From Caldanaerovirga acetigignens (GTDB taxonomy: Bacteria; Bacillota; Thermosediminibacteria; Thermosediminibacterales; Thermosediminibacteraceae), in the NCBI RefSeq assembly GCF_900142995.1, contig NZ_FRCR01000001.1:124001-188000 (forward strand): a DNA stretch of 64,000 bases, given 5' to 3'. Position numbers and translations under genes: made by a program. Below, in pieces: positions 45,176 through 53,747 of this stretch. Position 1 is the first letter of the stretch. Each line of letters opens with the position of its first letter. The notes under the pieces were generated by a model, which was not told the DNA's origin, searched no databases, and saw nothing but the letters and a program-made list of their open reading frames with translations.

Positions 45176-45643
45176 ATGGCTATCAGGAAAATACGTCAGT
45201 TGGGAGACGAAGTTTTGCGGAAAAAATCCAAGAAGGTAACCGTATTCGATGAGAAGCTAAAAGAGCTGATTGAAGACATGGCGGAAACGATGAAATGGGC
45301 CAACGGCGTAGGGCTTGCAGCTCCTCAGGTTGGTATATTAAAAAGGGTTGTTGTGATAGATGTGGGAGAAGGACTGATAGAGCTTGTAAACCCTGAAATA
45401 ATAGCCGAGGAGGGAGAGGTGGTGGGCGTCGAGGGATGCCTGAGTATCCCCGGAATTACAGGAGAAGTGGCAAGGCCAAAAAAGGTAAAGGTCAGGGCTC
45501 AAAATTCCAAGGGAGAATTCATAGAACTTGAGGGAGAGGACTTGTTGGCAAGGGCGCTCTGCCACGAGATAGACCACTTGGATGGCATACTCTTTATAGA
45601 CAGGGCACAAAGGATAATCGAAGAAGATAGCGAAGAGGGATGA
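45176..45643 (+). CDS. def: Def, peptide deformylase
   Basis: Def removes the N-formyl group from nascent proteins. The 155-residue metalloenzyme has the three family motifs: [10 protein letters not shown] near 46, EGCLSIPG near 92 (metal Cys) and [14 protein letters not shown] near 132 (two metal His and catalytic Glu). ATG 45176 follows CGGAGG by seven bases. It is followed by fmt, which adds the formyl group, the usual pairing. Confidence 0.96.
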   Translation: MAIRKIRQLGDEVLRKKSKKVTVFDEKLKELIEDMAETMKWANGVGLAAPQVGILKRVVVIDVGEGLIELVNPEIIAEEGEVVGVEGCLSIPGITGEVARPKKVKVRAQNSKGEFIELEGEDLLARALCHEIDHLDGILFIDRAQRIIEEDSEEG

Positions 45644-45645
45644 TT

Positions 45646-46632
45646 ATGAAAATAGTCTTTATGGGCACTCCAGACTTTGCTCTGCCTTCCCTCGAGGCTC
45701 TCATCGAACATGGCTACGATGTGCTTGCGGTGGTGACTCAGCCCGACAGGCCGAAGGGGAGAAAGCGCACCCTTACCCCTCCTCCGGTCAAGGTGAAAGC
45801 AGAAAAGTACGGAATAAGGGTGTACCAGCCCGAAAAAATAAGAGACGAGTCATTCGTGAAAGTGCTAGAATCTCTTGCACCCGAGCTATTTGTGGTAGTA
45901 GCTTATGGTCAGATCTTGCCGCCTTCGGTGCTTCGCATTCCATCTATAGGTTGCATCAATGTGCATGCCTCGCTTCTACCAAAATACAGGGGAGCGGCCC
46001 CGATTCAATGGGCTATTATAAGTGGAGAGGAAAAAACTGGAGTTACCACTATGTGGATGGACGAAGGCATGGACACAGGCGATATCTTTCTCCAAAAAGA
46101 GGTAGCAATTGACCACAAATGGTCTGCCGTAGAGCTGTCCGAAGTGCTGTCAAAAGTTGGCAGTGAACTTCTTCTGGAAACCCTTGAAAAAATTAAAGCC
46201 AACGATATAATCAGAGTGCCGCAGAACCATGCTGAAGCGACGTACGCTCCGGTTTTAAAGAAGGAGGATGCGAGAATTGACTGGAAAAACACCACCAAAG
46301 CCATTTACGATCTGATACGGGGGATGCAGCCTTGGCCCGGAGCTTTTACATTCATGAGGGGTGTGGAGCTGAAAATCTGGAGGGCTGAAATTTACGCTAC
46401 GGGAGAAAGCGGGGAGCCGGGGAGGGTATTGGGAATCGATAAAGAACGCGGAATATTAGTAGGAACCGGCGATGGAGTTTTGTTGATTGCCGAGCTGCAG
46501 GAAGCGGGAAAGAAAAGGATGTCTGCCGCCGAATATTTGCGGGGACATTCGATAGCCGAGGGAGAGTTTTTTTCTGATGATAGAAATAAGGAAGACAAAA
46601 AAAAGGATATATATAAGTCTACTTCTGGTTAG
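45646..46632 (+). CDS. fmt: Fmt, methionyl-tRNA formyltransferase
   Basis: Fmt formylates initiator Met-tRNA. The 328-residue protein has IVFMGTPDFALPSLEAL at the start, NVHASLLPKYRGAAPIQWAI near 107-126 with the catalytic Asn-His and the C-terminal OB-like domain (about 205-310). ATG 45646 has AAGAGGGA five bases upstream. Its last 56 nt overlap the next gene in a different frame. Confidence 0.95.
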   Translation: MKIVFMGTPDFALPSLEALIEHGYDVLAVVTQPDRPKGRKRTLTPPPVKVKAEKYGIRVYQPEKIRDESFVKVLESLAPELFVVVAYGQILPPSVLRIPSIGCINVHASLLPKYRGAAPIQWAIISGEEKTGVTTMWMDEGMDTGDIFLQKEVAIDHKWSAVELSEVLSKVGSELLLETLEKIKANDIIRVPQNHAEATYAPVLKKEDARIDWKNTTKAIYDLIRGMQPWPGAFTFMRGVELKIWRAEIYATGESGEPGRVLGIDKERGILVGTGDGVLLIAELQEAGKKRMSAAEYLRGHSIAEGEFFSDDRNKEDKKKDIYKSTSG

Positions 46633-47350
46633 TATTGCTATTTTATCTGCTTTGGCGACGGCAGGTGTGGCAATTTATCTAAATAAGTTTACCCACTTTT
46701 ACAAGTGGATGTTACTTGCGGTTTTGTTGGGATTGGCTGTACTTATTGTTGTTCTGAGCCTAGGCCTTGCAGCGACGGTGCTGACTTTGTGGCACGTAAA
46801 AGGCTTTTTTGGACTGGAAAGACTGATAAATTTTTCCTTGAACTTGCTTTTTCCTATCACTATTGCTTTGGGGAAGTTGCTTCACATTCCTAAGGATATA
46901 ATAAAAAGTTCCTATATAGAAGTAAACAATAATCTGGTAAAAACCAAGAATTACAAAATAAAACCGGAGGATATCCTGGTATTGGCACCCCACTGCCTCC
47001 AGCGGTGGGATTGCCCATATAAAATTACGGCCGATGTGTCGAATTGCAGGCGTTGCGGAAGGTGCGACATAGAAAAGCTTGTTGCCCTTGCCGAAAAAAA
47101 AGGGGTAAGATTGGCTGTGGTCACCGGCGGTACGCTGGCGAGAAAGATAGTGATGGATTTCAGGCCGAAAGCAATTGTCGCCATCGCCTGCGAGAGGGAT
47201 CTTTCCGAAGGAATTCTTGACACAAATCCGATTCCGGTTTTGGGCATATTAAATATAAGGCCGGAAGGACCATGCGTAAATACAAGGGTGGATGTTAAAA
47301 AGGTCGAAGAAGCCCTGGATTTTTTTCTCATTGGAAGGGAAAGGGAGTAA
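46577..47350 (+). CDS. DUF116 family membrane protein
   Basis: A 257-residue protein with two membrane helices (about 10-32 and 41-68), an amphipathic linker, and a C-terminal cysteine-rich DUF116 domain: VLAPHCLQRWDCPYKI, VSNCRRCGRCDIEKLV, VTGGTLARKIVMDFRP, IACERDL and LNIRPEGPCVNTRVD. The cysteine cluster could bind metal or an Fe-S cluster. Function unknown, but the gene lies between fmt and rsmB in many Clostridia. The ATG lies inside the end of fmt. Confidence 0.88.
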   Translation: MIEIRKTKKRIYISLLLVSIAILSALATAGVAIYLNKFTHFYKWMLLAVLLGLAVLIVVLSLGLAATVLTLWHVKGFFGLERLINFSLNLLFPITIALGKLLHIPKDIIKSSYIEVNNNLVKTKNYKIKPEDILVLAPHCLQRWDCPYKITADVSNCRRCGRCDIEKLVALAEKKGVRLAVVTGGTLARKIVMDFRPKAIVAIACERDLSEGILDTNPIPVLGILNIRPEGPCVNTRVDVKKVEEALDFFLIGRERE

Positions 47351-47355
47351 AATAG

Positions 47356-48702
47356 ATGAAAAATAAAAGTCCTCGTGCAATTGCCGTGAAAATACTCACT
47401 GAGGTGGAGAAAGGGTCCTACTCAAATCTTGCTTTAAACCGGCATTTGACTCCAGAAATCGAAAAGGAGGACAGAGCTCTCATTACAGAACTGGTGTATG
47501 GTGTAGTAAAATACAGGGTGAGGCTTGACTACGTGCTTTCAAAGTTTTCGAAGGTAAAGATAAGCAGCATACATCCCGTTGTGTTGAATAGCTTGAGGGT
47601 AGGTCTTTATCAAATATTGTTTCTGGACAAAATCCCCGATTACGCCGCTGTCAATGAGTCGGTGAATGTGGCAAAATCTTTCGGCAAAAGGGCGGCGGGT
47701 TTCGTCAACGGCATTTTAAGAAACGTTATAAGAAATAAAGACGTCATAGATTATCCTGAGCCGGCAAAAGAGCCGGTAAGATATCTTTCCATCTATTATT
47801 CCTTTCCAGAGTGGATGGTCCGAAGATGGATTGAGCTTTTCGGATTTGATTTTACCGAGTCCTTGCTTAGTGCATTCAATGAAAAGCCAAAGTTATGTGT
47901 GCGGGTCAACGAATTAAAGATAAAAAAAGACGATTTAAAAAGTCTTTTGAATAAAGAAGGCGTAAAATGGAGCTCCGGGCTTTTCCTCGAGGAAGCCCTT
48001 TACATCGAAGACGGACCGCCGTTGACCCGCCTTGAAAGTTTTAAAAGAGGTTATTTTCAGCCCCAAGATGAAAGCTCGATGCTGGTGGCAAGGGTCTTGG
48101 GGGCGAAAGGCGAGGAAAGAGTGCTGGACGTGGCGGCAGCTCCCGGAGGGAAGACGACCCACATTGCACAGCTCATGAAGAATACGGGAAGAATACACGC
48201 ATGGGACCTTCATCCCCACAGAATTGAACTTTTGAAAGAAACTTGCCGCAGGTTGGGCGTCACGATAGTTCATCCTGAAGTACGGGATGCGAAAATCCCT
48301 GATACGAAAAGTTTCGTGCAGTTCGACAAGGTGCTGGTGGATGCACCATGCAGCGGACTGGGAGTAATTAGAAGAAAGCCGGATATAAAATGGACAAAAA
48401 AGCCGGAGGATGTTGTCAATTTGAAAAGGGAGCAGTTCGAACTTTTAAGTGCTTCTTCTAAGTACGTAAAGCCGGGCGGCGCTATAGTTTACAGCACCTG
48501 CAGCATAGAGCCGGAGGAAAACGAAAAGGTCATAGAGAAATTCCTGCAGGAAAACCGGGATTTTGAACCGGACGACATAAGACCGTTTCTACCGAAGGCC
48601 CTTTCCGGCGAGTTAAAAGAACCGTATGGATATATACAAATATATCCGAATGTACATGGACTGGACGGGTTTTTTATCGCGAGGCTGATAAGAAGACAAT
48701 AA
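47356..48702 (+). CDS. rsmB: RsmB, 16S rRNA m5C967 methyltransferase
   Basis: A 448-residue RNA m5C methyltransferase. The NusB-like N-terminal domain (about 1-140) has RAIAVKILTEVEKGSYSN and ALITELVYGVVKYR. The Rossmann methyltransferase domain has VLDVAAAPGGKTTHIAQL, the catalytic-loop DAPCSGLGVIRRKPDIKW and the second cysteine in YSTCSIEPEENE. ATG start 5 nt after the DUF116 gene. The order fmt-DUF116-rsmB-rlmN is common in Clostridia. Confidence 0.95.
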   Translation: MKNKSPRAIAVKILTEVEKGSYSNLALNRHLTPEIEKEDRALITELVYGVVKYRVRLDYVLSKFSKVKISSIHPVVLNSLRVGLYQILFLDKIPDYAAVNESVNVAKSFGKRAAGFVNGILRNVIRNKDVIDYPEPAKEPVRYLSIYYSFPEWMVRRWIELFGFDFTESLLSAFNEKPKLCVRVNELKIKKDDLKSLLNKEGVKWSSGLFLEEALYIEDGPPLTRLESFKRGYFQPQDESSMLVARVLGAKGEERVLDVAAAPGGKTTHIAQLMKNTGRIHAWDLHPHRIELLKETCRRLGVTIVHPEVRDAKIPDTKSFVQFDKVLVDAPCSGLGVIRRKPDIKWTKKPEDVVNLKREQFELLSASSKYVKPGGAIVYSTCSIEPEENEKVIEKFLQENRDFEPDDIRPFLPKALSGELKEPYGYIQIYPNVHGLDGFFIARLIRRQ

Positions 48703-48716
48703 AGGGGTAGTTTTTT

Positions 48717-49757
48717 ATGCAAAGGACAGACCTAAAAGGGATGACCGTAGAAGAGCTTCAGGATTTTTTAAGGCCTTTAGGCGAACCTGCTTACAGGGCA
48801 CGTCAGATTTTTCGATGGATTTATAAAGGGGTCGAGGATTTCGACAAAATGACCGATATACCAAAAAGCCTTGCTGTAAAGTTAAAAGAGATTTGTTATG
48901 TGGGCAAGATAAAAATCCACCGGAAGTTCGAGTCGCAAAAGGACGAAACTGTAAAATACCTCCTTTTGCTCCAAGACGGCGAAGTTATCGAGAGTGTAAA
49001 GATGGAGCACGACTACGGTGTTACCGTATGCGTTTCAAGCCAGGTCGGATGTCCCATGGGTTGTGCTTTTTGTGCTTCCACCATAGGAGGTTTTAGGAGG
49101 AACTTAACTGCTGGAGAAATGGTTGACCAGGTGCTTGTAATTCAGGAAGACATAAGAAAAAGGATAAGCCACGTAGTAGTTATGGGTAGCGGTGAACCGC
49201 TTCTAAACTACGATGAGCTAATAAAGTTTTTGCGGATAATAAACTCAGAATTAACTTTCAACATAAGCTACAGGAGGGTGAGCGTTTCTACTTGCGGGAT
49301 AGTACCTGGGATAAAGCGTCTTGCGGAAGAAAAGCTGCCTATCACGCTTTCGGTGTCGCTCCACGCTCCTTTTGATGAATTAAGGGACAGGCTAGTTCCG
49401 ATAAATCGCCGATACCCGATAATGGAATTGTTAGATGCGTGCAAATATTATATAATAAAAACTAAAAGACGCATAACCTTCGAATACACCATGATATCCG
49501 GCATCAACGATTCCAAGGAGTGTGCGGTGAAACTCGCGCGTTTGTTAAAAGGTATTCTATGCCATGTAAATCTTATACCGCTGAACCCTGTAAGAGAAAG
49601 GGTTTTTGAAAGAAGTGCGCATGAACGCATCAAGCTCTTTGAAGAAATTTTGAAGAATTACGGCATTTCGGTTACTGTAAGAAAGGAAACGGGAGCCGAC
49701 ATCGAGGCTGCCTGCGGTCAACTGCGGAGAAGCTTTCTCAATGAGGTGAAAAAATGA
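48717..49757 (+). CDS. rlmN: RlmN, 23S rRNA/tRNA adenine C2-methyltransferase
   Basis: A 346-residue radical-SAM enzyme that methylates C2 of A2503 in 23S rRNA. It starts TDLKGMTVEELQDFLRPLG and has the cluster motif GCPMGCAFCASTIGGFRRNL near 110, GSGEPLLNYDEL near 158 and the conserved C-terminal cysteine in GADIEAACGQLR near 335. ATG start behind AAAGGGGTAG. The last 4 nt overlap the prpC start. Confidence 0.97.
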   Translation: MQRTDLKGMTVEELQDFLRPLGEPAYRARQIFRWIYKGVEDFDKMTDIPKSLAVKLKEICYVGKIKIHRKFESQKDETVKYLLLLQDGEVIESVKMEHDYGVTVCVSSQVGCPMGCAFCASTIGGFRRNLTAGEMVDQVLVIQEDIRKRISHVVVMGSGEPLLNYDELIKFLRIINSELTFNISYRRVSVSTCGIVPGIKRLAEEKLPITLSVSLHAPFDELRDRLVPINRRYPIMELLDACKYYIIKTKRRITFEYTMISGINDSKECAVKLARLLKGILCHVNLIPLNPVRERVFERSAHERIKLFEEILKNYGISVTVRKETGADIEAACGQLRRSFLNEVKK

Positions 49758-50488
49758 TTCATTGCGCTAAAAGTGACAGGGGCAGGGTAAGGCCTAACAA
49801 CGAGGATGCCTTTTATATTCCGGAAAATATGAATGAACTGTTGCTTTTCATAGTGGCGGACGGCATGGGAGGTCATAATGCCGGAGAAGTGGCAAGTCGA
49901 TTGGCGGTGGAAGAAATTTCTTCTTTTATCAAAAGTAAATACTATGCTAAATCTTTCCAAGAAGATGTGGTATTGCTGATTAAAGAGGCGTTTAAGGCCG
50001 CAAACGAGAAAATTTATACAATGTCTCTCCAATCGGAGCAATTGGCGGGAATGGGAACTACTGCTACACTTGCTCTTTTTAATCAAGGCAGGGTTTACAT
50101 AGGCCATGTAGGAGATAGCCGCGCTTACATGTTGCGGGGCGATCATTTGCGTCAGTTGACTAAAGACCACTCATTAGTATGGCAGCTTATGGAAGAAGGT
50201 CGACTTACGGCTCAAGAAATAAAATGCCATCCAATGCGAAATATCATAACTAGGGCATTGGGAGTGGATGAGAAAGTAGACGTGGATGTATATGATTACG
50301 AGTATAAAAGTGGAGATATTTTTCTGCTTTGTAGTGATGGCTTGACAAACATGTTAGACGACGAAAAAATAAGAGAGATAATTTTGAATGCTGATAGTAT
50401 TGAGGCGGCCGCCGAGAGACTGGTACAGGCCGCAAACAACCTGGGCGGTCACGACAATATTACCGTGGAGCTCATACTTGTTGACTAA
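49754..50488 (+). CDS. prpC: PrpC/Stp, PP2C-type protein phosphatase
   Basis: A 244-residue metal-dependent Ser/Thr phosphatase. The conserved acidic motifs are SDRGRVRPNNEDAFYIP, VADGMGGHNAGEVASRLAVE, GTTATLALF, VGDSRAYML, LTKDHS and the C-terminal GGHDNITVELI. It reverses PrkC, encoded 20 nt downstream; the pair responds to cell-wall fragments in spore formers. ATG overlaps the rlmN stop. Confidence 0.96.
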   Translation: MIHCAKSDRGRVRPNNEDAFYIPENMNELLLFIVADGMGGHNAGEVASRLAVEEISSFIKSKYYAKSFQEDVVLLIKEAFKAANEKIYTMSLQSEQLAGMGTTATLALFNQGRVYIGHVGDSRAYMLRGDHLRQLTKDHSLVWQLMEEGRLTAQEIKCHPMRNIITRALGVDEKVDVDVYDYEYKSGDIFLLCSDGLTNMLDDEKIREIILNADSIEAAAERLVQAANNLGGHDNITVELILVD

Positions 50489-50508
50489 TTATGGAGAAGT
50501 GATAGATT

Positions 50509-52365
50509 ATGATAGGAAAAACGTTAGGAAACAGGTATGTCGTTTTGGAAGAAATAGGCGGGGGAGGAATGGCTGTAGTTTATAAGGCCAGGTGCACCCT
50601 CCTGAACAGGATTGTTGCTATAAAAGTTTTGAGGCCCGAATACTCCCACGACGAAAATTTTGTCATGAGGTTCCGGAGGGAAGCCCAGGCAGCAGCCAGC
50701 CTTTCGCATCCGAATATAGTGAATATATACGATGTCGGCCAGGAAGACGGAATTTATTTTATTGTGATGGAATACGTGGAAGGTAAGACCTTAAAGGAGC
50801 TGATAAGGGAAGGAGCACCTCTCCTGCCTTCAAAGGTAATAGAAATAGCAAAGCAGATTTGTGATGCGCTTGAATGCGCCCACAAAAATAAAATAGTTCA
50901 CCGGGATATAAAACCACATAACATAATAATTACTCCCGAAGGAATGGTAAAGGTAACGGATTTCGGCATAGCAAGGGCCTCCACGGGTTCTACGATAACC
51001 AATACCGGAGGGCTTATAGGTTCGGCACATTACCTTTCGCCGGAACAGGCAAGGGGAGGTTTTGTCGATGAAAGGAGTGACATTTATTCACTGGGAGTAC
51101 TTCTTTACGAAGCCCTGACAGGCCGCGTGCCTTTTGACGGCGACAGCCCCGTGGCTGTTGCGTTAAAGCATATTCAGGAAGAACCAAAACCCATTTCTCA
51201 ATTGATACCGGGGTTTCCTCCGGCTCTGGAACAGATCGTAATGAAATGCATTTCAAAATCGCCGGATGAAAGATTCCAAAAAGCATCGGAACTAAAAAGA
51301 GAACTTGCGAAAGTCGAAAAAAATTTGGAAGTGTTGAACTTCAAGCCATCGGAACTTGAAAAAACCATGGTCCTCGATTCGATCAAGGAACCCACTTTAA
51401 AAAGCAAAGAAAAAGGACGAAAAAGAAGTCCGAAATTTTTGAGGGGACTTGCTATTGCTCTGCTGCTCGTAACTCTGTTTGCGGCTTTTTCGTATTTGGG
51501 AATGGTGATAGCGCGCAAGTATTTCTACGTTCCTGAAGTGATGGTGCCGAATGTAATAGGCCATAGTGAGGAGGAGGCAATAAGAAAGCTACAGGAGAAA
51601 GGTCTGAAAGCCGAAGTGATAGACAGAGTCTTTTCTGATGAGCCTGCGGGGCAGGTAATCGACCAGGAGCCGAAAGGCGGCACCGTTGTAAAAATCAACC
51701 ATCCTCCAATAGGACTAGTCGTCAGCAAAGGACCAAAAACGCTGGGAGTTCCAAGGTTAATCGGACTTACTGAAATAGACGCTATAAATCTCATTGAAAG
51801 CAATAAATTCAAAGTGGGGGAAAGGAAAGAAGAGTATTCGGACGAGTATCCTGAAGGAATAGTGATTGACCAAAATCCGAGAGAAGGGCTACAAGTCCTT
51901 GAAGGTACCGAAATCAGCTACGTGGTAAGCTTGGGACCAAGGGAGAAAAAAATAAACATGCCGCTTCTCATAGGGAAAGATTTGGAGGAGGCAAAGAAGG
52001 AGCTTGAAAAAAACAAATTAAATCTGGGCAGCGTTGATTTTAAGTCTTCCGACGCAAAGAAGAACACGGTTATAGATCAAAATCCGAAGCCCGGAGCAGA
52101 AGTTGAAGAGGGATCATCGGTAAATCTTATTGTAAGCAGCGGTCCTCCGGAAGTGAAAAGAGTCAACATTTCTATTCTGCTTCCAGCACAGCCGCCGGAG
52201 TTTACAGTAAAAATCGAGATTACCGATGAATTGGGAACCAGGGTGGTTTATAACAAAAGACATACCCCGGAAGATAGCCCACTTGTAGTTCCAATAGAAG
52301 GTGTGGGTTCTATCAAGGTTAGGATATGGATAGACGATATGCTTTATTCCGAAGAAAATTTGTGA
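50509..52365 (+). CDS. prkC: PrkC, PASTA-domain Ser/Thr protein kinase
   Basis: A 618-residue membrane kinase. The cytoplasmic Hanks-type kinase (about 10-270) has GGGGMAVVYKA, the VAIKVLRPE lysine, HRDIKPHN around Asp133 and DFGIARA. A juxtamembrane segment leads to one helix (about 313-333). Three extracellular PASTA repeats (about 343-410, 411-478, 479-545) and a C-terminal beta domain follow. PASTA domains bind muropeptides and lipid II; in Bacillus PrkC triggers germination. The start ATG follows GGAGAAGTG. rsgA, found next in Bacillus, is missing. Confidence 0.96.
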   Translation: MIGKTLGNRYVVLEEIGGGGMAVVYKARCTLLNRIVAIKVLRPEYSHDENFVMRFRREAQAAASLSHPNIVNIYDVGQEDGIYFIVMEYVEGKTLKELIREGAPLLPSKVIEIAKQICDALECAHKNKIVHRDIKPHNIIITPEGMVKVTDFGIARASTGSTITNTGGLIGSAHYLSPEQARGGFVDERSDIYSLGVLLYEALTGRVPFDGDSPVAVALKHIQEEPKPISQLIPGFPPALEQIVMKCISKSPDERFQKASELKRELAKVEKNLEVLNFKPSELEKTMVLDSIKEPTLKSKEKGRKRSPKFLRGLAIALLLVTLFAAFSYLGMVIARKYFYVPEVMVPNVIGHSEEEAIRKLQEKGLKAEVIDRVFSDEPAGQVIDQEPKGGTVVKINHPPIGLVVSKGPKTLGVPRLIGLTEIDAINLIESNKFKVGERKEEYSDEYPEGIVIDQNPREGLQVLEGTEISYVVSLGPREKKINMPLLIGKDLEEAKKELEKNKLNLGSVDFKSSDAKKNTVIDQNPKPGAEVEEGSSVNLIVSSGPPEVKRVNISILLPAQPPEFTVKIEITDELGTRVVYNKRHTPEDSPLVVPIEGVGSIKVRIWIDDMLYSEENL

Positions 52366-52378
52366 GGTTGATGTCGCG

Positions 52379-53035
52379 ATGATAAAGGTTGCACCATCTA
52401 TATTGTCTGCTGATTTCAGTAGACTTTACGACGAAGTGCAAAAAGTGGAAGAAGCAGGGGCAGACTTATTGCACATAGACGTTATGGACGGTCATTTCGT
52501 CCCCAATATAACAATAGGGCCCCCGGTGATATGTTGTTTGCGAAAAAAGAGCTCACTCCCTTTCGATGTCCATTTGATGATAACTAGTCCTGAGAGGTAC
52601 GTAGACGATTTTATAAAAGCAGGGGCTGATATCTTAACCGTCCACGTAGAATCGACTATTCATATACACCGATTAATTCAAACTATTAAAGAAAAAGGGG
52701 CTTTACCTGCGGTAGCTTTAAACCCGTCAACCCCTTTGAGCGCATTAGATTATATACTGGAAGAGATTTATATGGTATTGATAATGACTGTGAATCCAGG
52801 GTTTGGCGGTCAAACTTTTATCAAGGGAATGTTGAACAAAATAAATAAACTAAAGGACAAAATAGTAGCGAAAAATCTTGACGTGCTAATTCAGGTGGAT
52901 GGTGGAATAAATGAAAAAAATGCGCGAGAAATCGTCAAAGCCGGAGCGGACGTCCTCGTCGCCGGATCTGCTATTTACAATGCTCAAGACCCCGCTTGCG
53001 TCATCCGCCAGCTTAAAAATTTACCCCACGTATAG
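52379..53035 (+). CDS. rpe: Rpe, ribulose-phosphate 3-epimerase
   Basis: Rpe interconverts ribulose 5-phosphate and xylulose 5-phosphate in the pentose phosphate pathway. The 218-residue TIM barrel has SILSADFSRL, HIDVMDGHFVPNI, FDVHLMITSPERY, TVNPGFGGQTFI and VDGGINEKNA, the metal and phosphate sites. It starts 13 nt after prkC, so it is the last gene of the long run that began near dapF. A terminator overlaps its stop. Confidence 0.96.
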   Translation: MIKVAPSILSADFSRLYDEVQKVEEAGADLLHIDVMDGHFVPNITIGPPVICCLRKKSSLPFDVHLMITSPERYVDDFIKAGADILTVHVESTIHIHRLIQTIKEKGALPAVALNPSTPLSALDYILEEIYMVLIMTVNPGFGGQTFIKGMLNKINKLKDKIVAKNLDVLIQVDGGINEKNAREIVKAGADVLVAGSAIYNAQDPACVIRQLKNLPHV

Positions 53036-53046
53036 GGGGTTTTTTT
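53023..53046 (+). terminator. Terminator at the end of rpe
   Basis: ACCCC (53023-53027) pairs with GGGGT (53036-53040), followed by a run of T to 53046. It overlaps the last codons and stop of rpe. Confidence 0.75.
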
Positions 53047-53111
53047 GTATCAAAAGCTATCCGATTGGAATATAAATATCTCATGAAGGATTCTGCCGCG
53101 GGGGTGATCCG

Positions 53112-53270
53112 GTGGGACAACGGATAAATGTTAAAAAAATACTCGGCATTATAGCGGCTTTTACAGGTTCTGTTATTCTTATCACCCGCCTACCTTATTG
53201 GATTTGGATGCTGGCTGTAGGTGTTTTTTTAATATGGTTTGGTCTTTTAATGTACCAACAAAACTGGTGA
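53112..53270 (+). CDS. Small two-helix membrane protein upstream of spoVM
   Basis: A 52-residue frame from GTG 53112 to TGA 53270 with GGGGGTGA just upstream. The peptide is basic at first (GQRINVKKILG), has a hydrophobic helix (IIAAFTGSVILITRL), a short PYW turn and a second helix (IWMLAVGVFLIWFGLLMYQQ). Its ribosome site, topology and position between a terminator and spoVM make it likely real. It does not match a family I can name. It could share the spoVM promoter and be a sporulation membrane protein. Confidence 0.7.
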   Translation: MGQRINVKKILGIIAAFTGSVILITRLPYWIWMLAVGVFLIWFGLLMYQQNW

Positions 53271-53285
53271 AAGGGGGCAGGGCGG

Positions 53286-53378
53286 ATGGTTAAAATTTAC
53301 GTGTTTAAACTACCTAAAAGTTTAGGGAAAATAGTAAGAAAAGTATTGAGCATTTTTTCCCGGGATAATGAGGAATAA
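53286..53378 (+). CDS. spoVM: SpoVM, spore coat anchoring peptide
   Basis: A 30-residue peptide: VKIYVFKLPKSLGKIVRKVL followed by SIFSRDNEE. It matches B. subtilis SpoVM (26 residues) in the amphipathic helix with the KLPK turn, the proline and the basic face. SpoVM recognises the convex forespore membrane and recruits SpoIVA (gene at 26676). ATG start with AAAGGGGG eight bases upstream. Located behind rpe as in Bacillus. Confidence 0.9.
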   Translation: MVKIYVFKLPKSLGKIVRKVLSIFSRDNEE

Positions 53379-53382
53379 AAAG

Positions 53383-53407
53383 AGCGTGCTTGTCGGCACG
53401 CTTTTTT
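53383..53407. terminator. Bidirectional terminator between spoVM and rpmB
   Basis: AGCGTGC (53383-53389) pairs perfectly with GCACGCT (53396-53402) across a six-base loop, with T after it on the plus strand and a T-rich tract on the minus strand too. Confidence 0.88.
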
Positions 53408-53594
53408 ATTCTGCTCTTTTTACTTTTCCAGAACGCAAGCAGCGTGTGCATACTTTAATTCGCTTTGGCACTCCGTCCACGAGGGCTCTTACTCTCTGAA
53501 TATTAGGCGACCAGGTCCTCTTAGTATGGATGTTGGAATGGCTCACCTGCATTCCTGTCCTTGGCACTTTCCCGCAAATCTCGCATTTGGCCAT
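53406..53594 (-). CDS. rpmB: RpmB, ribosomal protein L28 (zinc-binding form)
   Basis: A 62-residue L28 starting [20 protein letters not shown] and ending with [14 protein letters not shown]. Cys4, Cys7, Cys49 and Cys52 form the zinc ribbon of the C+ form of L28; Zur-controlled cysteine-free copies exist in some bacteria. It lies alone on the minus strand, with a GGAGGTGG ribosome site seen in reverse at 53599-53606. Confidence 0.96.
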   Translation of the reverse strand: MAKCEICGKVPRTGMQVSHSNIHTKRTWSPNIQRVRALVDGVPKRIKVCTRCLRSGKVKRAE

Positions 53595-53641
53595 GGTTCC
53601 ACCTCCTGCCTTTTAAACTGTCATTTAAAAAATACAAACTA

Positions 53642-53671
53642 ATTTTATCACATCGAACAGGTCTTGTGCAA
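53642..53671 (-). promoter_or_regulatory. SigA-type promoter of rpmB
   Basis: On the minus strand, TTGCAC (53671-53666) and TAAAAT (53647-53642) are separated by 18 bp, about 50 nt ahead of rpmB. Confidence 0.55.
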
Positions 53672-53676
53672 TAAAC

Positions 53677-53706
53677 CTGGAATAAGAGCTTAAAATATAT
53701 TATAAT
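53677..53706 (+). promoter_or_regulatory. Candidate promoter of yloU-fakA-recG
   Basis: TATAAT (53701-53706) is perfect; the -35 CTGGAA (53677-53682) is weak with an 18-bp spacer. It lies 42 nt before yloU and diverges from the rpmB promoter. Confidence 0.45.
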
Positions 53707-53747
53707 GAATCTGTGAATAGAATGTTTATTAAATAAAGGGAGGCTGG

